The notes under the pieces are model-generated. The model saw only the letters and a list, made by a program, of their open reading frames with translations. It searched no databases and had not been told where the DNA came from. A DNA stretch of 64,000 nucleotides from Procambarus clarkii (taxonomy: Eukaryota; Arthropoda; Malacostraca; Decapoda; Cambaridae): the NCBI RefSeq assembly GCF_040958095.1, contig NC_091237.1, positions 11,298,058-11,362,057 on the forward strand, read 5' to 3'. Positions 61,166 through 64,000 of this stretch are shown here, piece after piece (within the stretch, counting starts at the first letter, position 1; every line of letters starts with the position of its first letter). The position numbers and the translations under genes are program-made.

Positions 61166-62985
61166 AAAAAGACGAATATCTGGCGAAAATGAACCTCATA
61201 CTCTCTGACCAAACTAAATTCCAAAGGGTAATGAAGGACACTACAGCCGAATTGAAAGCAAAGGTAAACAGATTGATCGAAACTGTGAAGGCCAAAAAAT
61301 CCGGACTCCACCTGCCAAAGGTTATTGGGGAATACAAACCTGGGTATGCGTATGGAAATGTCAAGACCTACAAGCCAGGAAACCCACTTCGGCCAATCAT
61401 CAGCCAGATACCCACACCCACGTACAGACTGGCGAAGCGACTCAACGGCTTGCTGACTCCTTATGTCCCTTGTGCTTTCAGCCTGAAGTTTCCAAAGGAA
61501 TTTGTTGACTTACTGCGAGGAACACGGACCACAGGGATAAGAGCCTCGTTGGACGTAGAATCACTGTTTACCAACGTACCTGTGGATGAAACAATCGGGA
61601 AGATAGCGGACAGAGTGTATCGTGATCCGGCCTGTACTCCTCTTGACATACCAGAAAACATTCTAAGGAAACTACTCCAAGCTTGTACTAAAGAGGCACC
61701 CTTCTTGAGCCCAGATGGGCACATGTATAAGCAAGTAGATGGGGTCGCCATGGGTTCTCCCCTAGGTGTCCTGTTTGCGAACTTCTACATGGGCACCATC
61801 GAACAGAAGGTCTTAGTTGACATGGACTTGAAATCGGCCATATACTGCAGGTATGTTGATGACATTTTTACACAGATACCTGATGTCCGATGTCTGCAGG
61901 AGCTAAAGGAGGCATTCGAGCGAAATTCTGTGTTGAGTTTCACTTACGACATGGAGAAGGATGGGAAGCTGCCCTTTCTTGATGTAACAGTCACGGAAAG
62001 GAGCGGAGGTTTCTACACTGCAGTCTACACTAAGGAAACATAGGAATGTGCCTCAATGCCAATAGTGACTGCCCAAACAGGTACAAGAGAAGTGTTGTCA
62101 ATGCTTACGTCGACCGTGCTCTCAGTCACAGCTCAGGATGGAAGCAAGTCGATGAAGAACTCTGTAGGTTAAGGCAGGTCCTAGTCAACAACGGCTTCTC
62201 TAATGGTTTTGTTGAAGACATCATAAGAAGAAAGGTAAAACGCCATGCAACCACTGAAGAGTCAACTAACACAACACATGTAACCCTATTAGACTATTTT
62301 ACAGGAACGTCTTCTCGACAGCTCATAAAACGGAGGAAAGGGTCCTGAAAAATATTGTTGATAGGAACGTTATCCCTACAGACAAAAAACAGAAAATACT
62401 ATTGACGATTTACTATAAAACAAAAAAAACGGCCAACCTACTCATGAAAAACTCTCCAGACACAAAGCAGAACGCCTTGAAAGAGACCAAAGTCGTCTAT
62501 GCCTTCAAATGCCCACTTGGGGAATGTAAGCCCCAAAGAACTCAGTATATAGGCAAGACAACAACGTCTCTTTCCAGGCGATTAACAATGCATCAGCAAC
62601 AGGGCTTCATTAAGGAAACAAGACTCGCGTCCCTATCAAAACGAAAAAGACCACTACTTTTTTACTGTCGATGGTAATGGAAAAATCAATTCTCCAACAT
62701 TCATTTGTATTTCTAGTCTGACTGTTATTTTTTTTATGTCTAGTCTATTTCTAGTCATTAAGGAACAAATAATCTCCTCTCACAACCAGACCATCACCAG
62801 ATAAGTCTTAACAGACAATACAGAAATCATCGATAGGTACAACGATAGCAGGCGGCTCGACATCTGCGAGGAACTACACATCAAAAAGTCAACACCAGCA
62901 ATCAGCAGTCAATTAATGCACAACTATATTCTACCCACTTCAAGACTCCGTACAAATATAGAAGCATCAAGAGGAAGTATGGGCC
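61166..62985 (+). pseudogene. Penelope-like RT and GIY-YIG protein, broken
   Basis: First frame to 62043: VKTYKPGNPLRPIISQIPTP, RASLDVESLFTNVPVDET (motif A), QVDGVAMGSPLGVLFANFYM (motif B) and YCRYVDDIFTQIPD (motif C, YVDD), then KLPFLDVTVTERSGGF. A frameshift at TAG 62041 leads to YKRSVVNAYVDRALSHSSGW and FVEDIIRRKVKR. A third frame from 62402 reads TIYYKTKKTANLLMKNSPDT and VYAFKCPLGECKPQRTQYIG (GIY-YIG core). The final part after the insertion reads QIISSHNQTITR. Catalytic RT residues are intact but the polyprotein is not. Confidence 0.87.
62618..62754. mobile_element. 137-bp insertion in the GIY-YIG region with 11-bp duplication
   Basis: TCATTAAGGAA occurs at 62607-62617 and again at 62755-62765. 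Removing the insert and one copy restores a continuous reading through QQGFIKE and QIISSHNQ. The insert (acaagactcgcg... gtctatttctag) has no recognisable ends and T-rich sequence near its right side. Confidence 0.8.
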
Positions 62986-63130
62986 AATAGGCCCTCTGCA
63001 GTTGCTTCCATCCAATTAATACCCATTGTTTCGTGTTCTGTCTTCCGTTTGTCACAAATTTGTTCACCTCATCCAAAACTGTTGCGCCATATCACCTCAC
63101 CCATGTGCGAGTATATGTAAGACGGATAAG

Positions 63131-63626
<496 letters not shown>

Positions 63627-63646
63627 CATATGTCGTACCTAGTAGC

Positions 63647-64000
63647 CAGAACGCACTTCTATGCCTACTATTCAAGGCCCGATTTGCCTAATAAGCCAAG
63701 TTTTCCTGAATTAATATATTTTTTCTAATTTTTTTCTTATGAAATGATAAAGCTACCCATTTCATTATGTATGAGGTCAATTTTTTTTTATTGGAGTTAA
63801 AATTAACGTAGATATATGACCGAACCTAACCAACCCTACCTAACCTAACCTAACCTATCTTTATAGGTTAGGTTAGGTTTGGTAGCAGAAAAAGTTAGGT
63901 TAGGTTAGGTTAGGTAGGTTAGGTAGTCGAAAAAACATTAATTCATAAAAACTTGGCTTATTAGGCAAATCGGGCCTTGCATAGTAGGCATAGAAGTGCG
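63647..64000. mobile_element. Foldback element with inverted TTAGG-like core, cut by the window end
   Basis: The left end cgcacttctatgcctactat, then ggcccgatttgcctaataagccaagttt, is mirrored by aaacttggcttattaggcaaatcgggcc and atagtaggcatagaagtgcg at the very end. The core carries (CCTAA)n at about 63830-63855 facing (TTAGG)n at 63866-63925. The right flank lies outside the window. Confidence 0.9.

Larger units (their letters stand above)
61160..63130 (+). mobile_element. Penelope-like element (RT and GIY-YIG), 5'-truncated
   Basis: RT of Penelope type is followed by a GIY-YIG endonuclease remnant and a 3' UTR with gtatgggccaataggccctctgcagttgc. The DNA between RT and endonuclease is collinear but frameshifted. 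A 137-bp foreign piece interrupts the endonuclease (listed separately). Upstream RT fingers are lost. Confidence 0.88.

Noticed and set aside
63820-63930. Chromosome-end telomere
   Set aside because: TTAGG-type repeats are few and lie inverted inside a foldback element, with unique-looking DNA on the left.

Overview
The window is a stretch of a large, repeat-choked animal genome, almost certainly an arthropod and most likely a decapod crustacean (crayfish, lobster or shrimp type). The reasons are the repeat content (non-LTR retrotransposons, Penelope-like elements and tRNA-derived SINEs of types I associate with decapods), TTAGG-type telomere-like motifs, spliced genes with kilobase introns, and a crustacean-style unorthodox aquaporin. 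The decapod assignment rests on recall and inference; no search was run. There is no sign of bacterial or viral gene organisation, and nearly all open frames here are transposon debris or tandem-repeat artefacts.

The one host gene I can assemble confidently is on the minus strand: a 259-residue aquaporin of the AQP11/12 (super-aquaporin) type, with four coding exons at 46799-46634, 39787-39595, 30011-29791 and 28769-28570. All splice sites are GT-AG, and phases 1, 2 and 1 join without a break. It has CPY in place of the first NPA box and NPV as the second. Its first coding exon is bracketed by two minisatellites that look derived from its own splice sites. Upstream lie fourteen 30-bp copies of a branch point, AG acceptor and ATG unit (46801-47220). 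Downstream lie six 42-bp copies of the start of intron 1 (46388-46632). This is the most unusual structure in the window.

Layout. 1-4.7 kb: a composite satellite built on an 18-bp near-palindrome, invaded by two truncated copies of an RNase H-bearing LINE (called LINE-R here). 6.9-10.7 kb: a longer minus-strand LINE-R copy with ORF1, endonuclease and part of RT. 10.7-21 kb: mostly unassignable noncoding DNA with LINE 3' ends, a CR1-like LINE fragment, a CAGCTG-rich array and a SINE. 21.7-24.0 kb: a complete but decayed Tigger/pogo transposon with TA target duplication. 28.5-46.8 kb: the aquaporin. Its introns hold a foldback element, SINEs, a LINE nested in another LINE (32.8-36.9 kb), several short dispersed repeats, and a second long LINE-R copy (40.3-45.6 kb) that itself carries another LINE fragment and a foldback element with a 7-bp target duplication.

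47.2-64 kb: intergenic or upstream DNA with many GC-rich minisatellites (one next to a 500-N assembly gap), two related foldback elements at 54.6-55.2 and 57.2-57.8 kb, a SINE that shares its 3' tail with the CR1-like LINE-B, LINE-C 3' ends, a broken Penelope-like element (61.2-63.1 kb), a TA microsatellite, and a foldback element with inverted telomere-like arms that runs off the window end.

Names LINE-A, -B, -C, -D and -R are local labels used only to cross-reference copies within this window.
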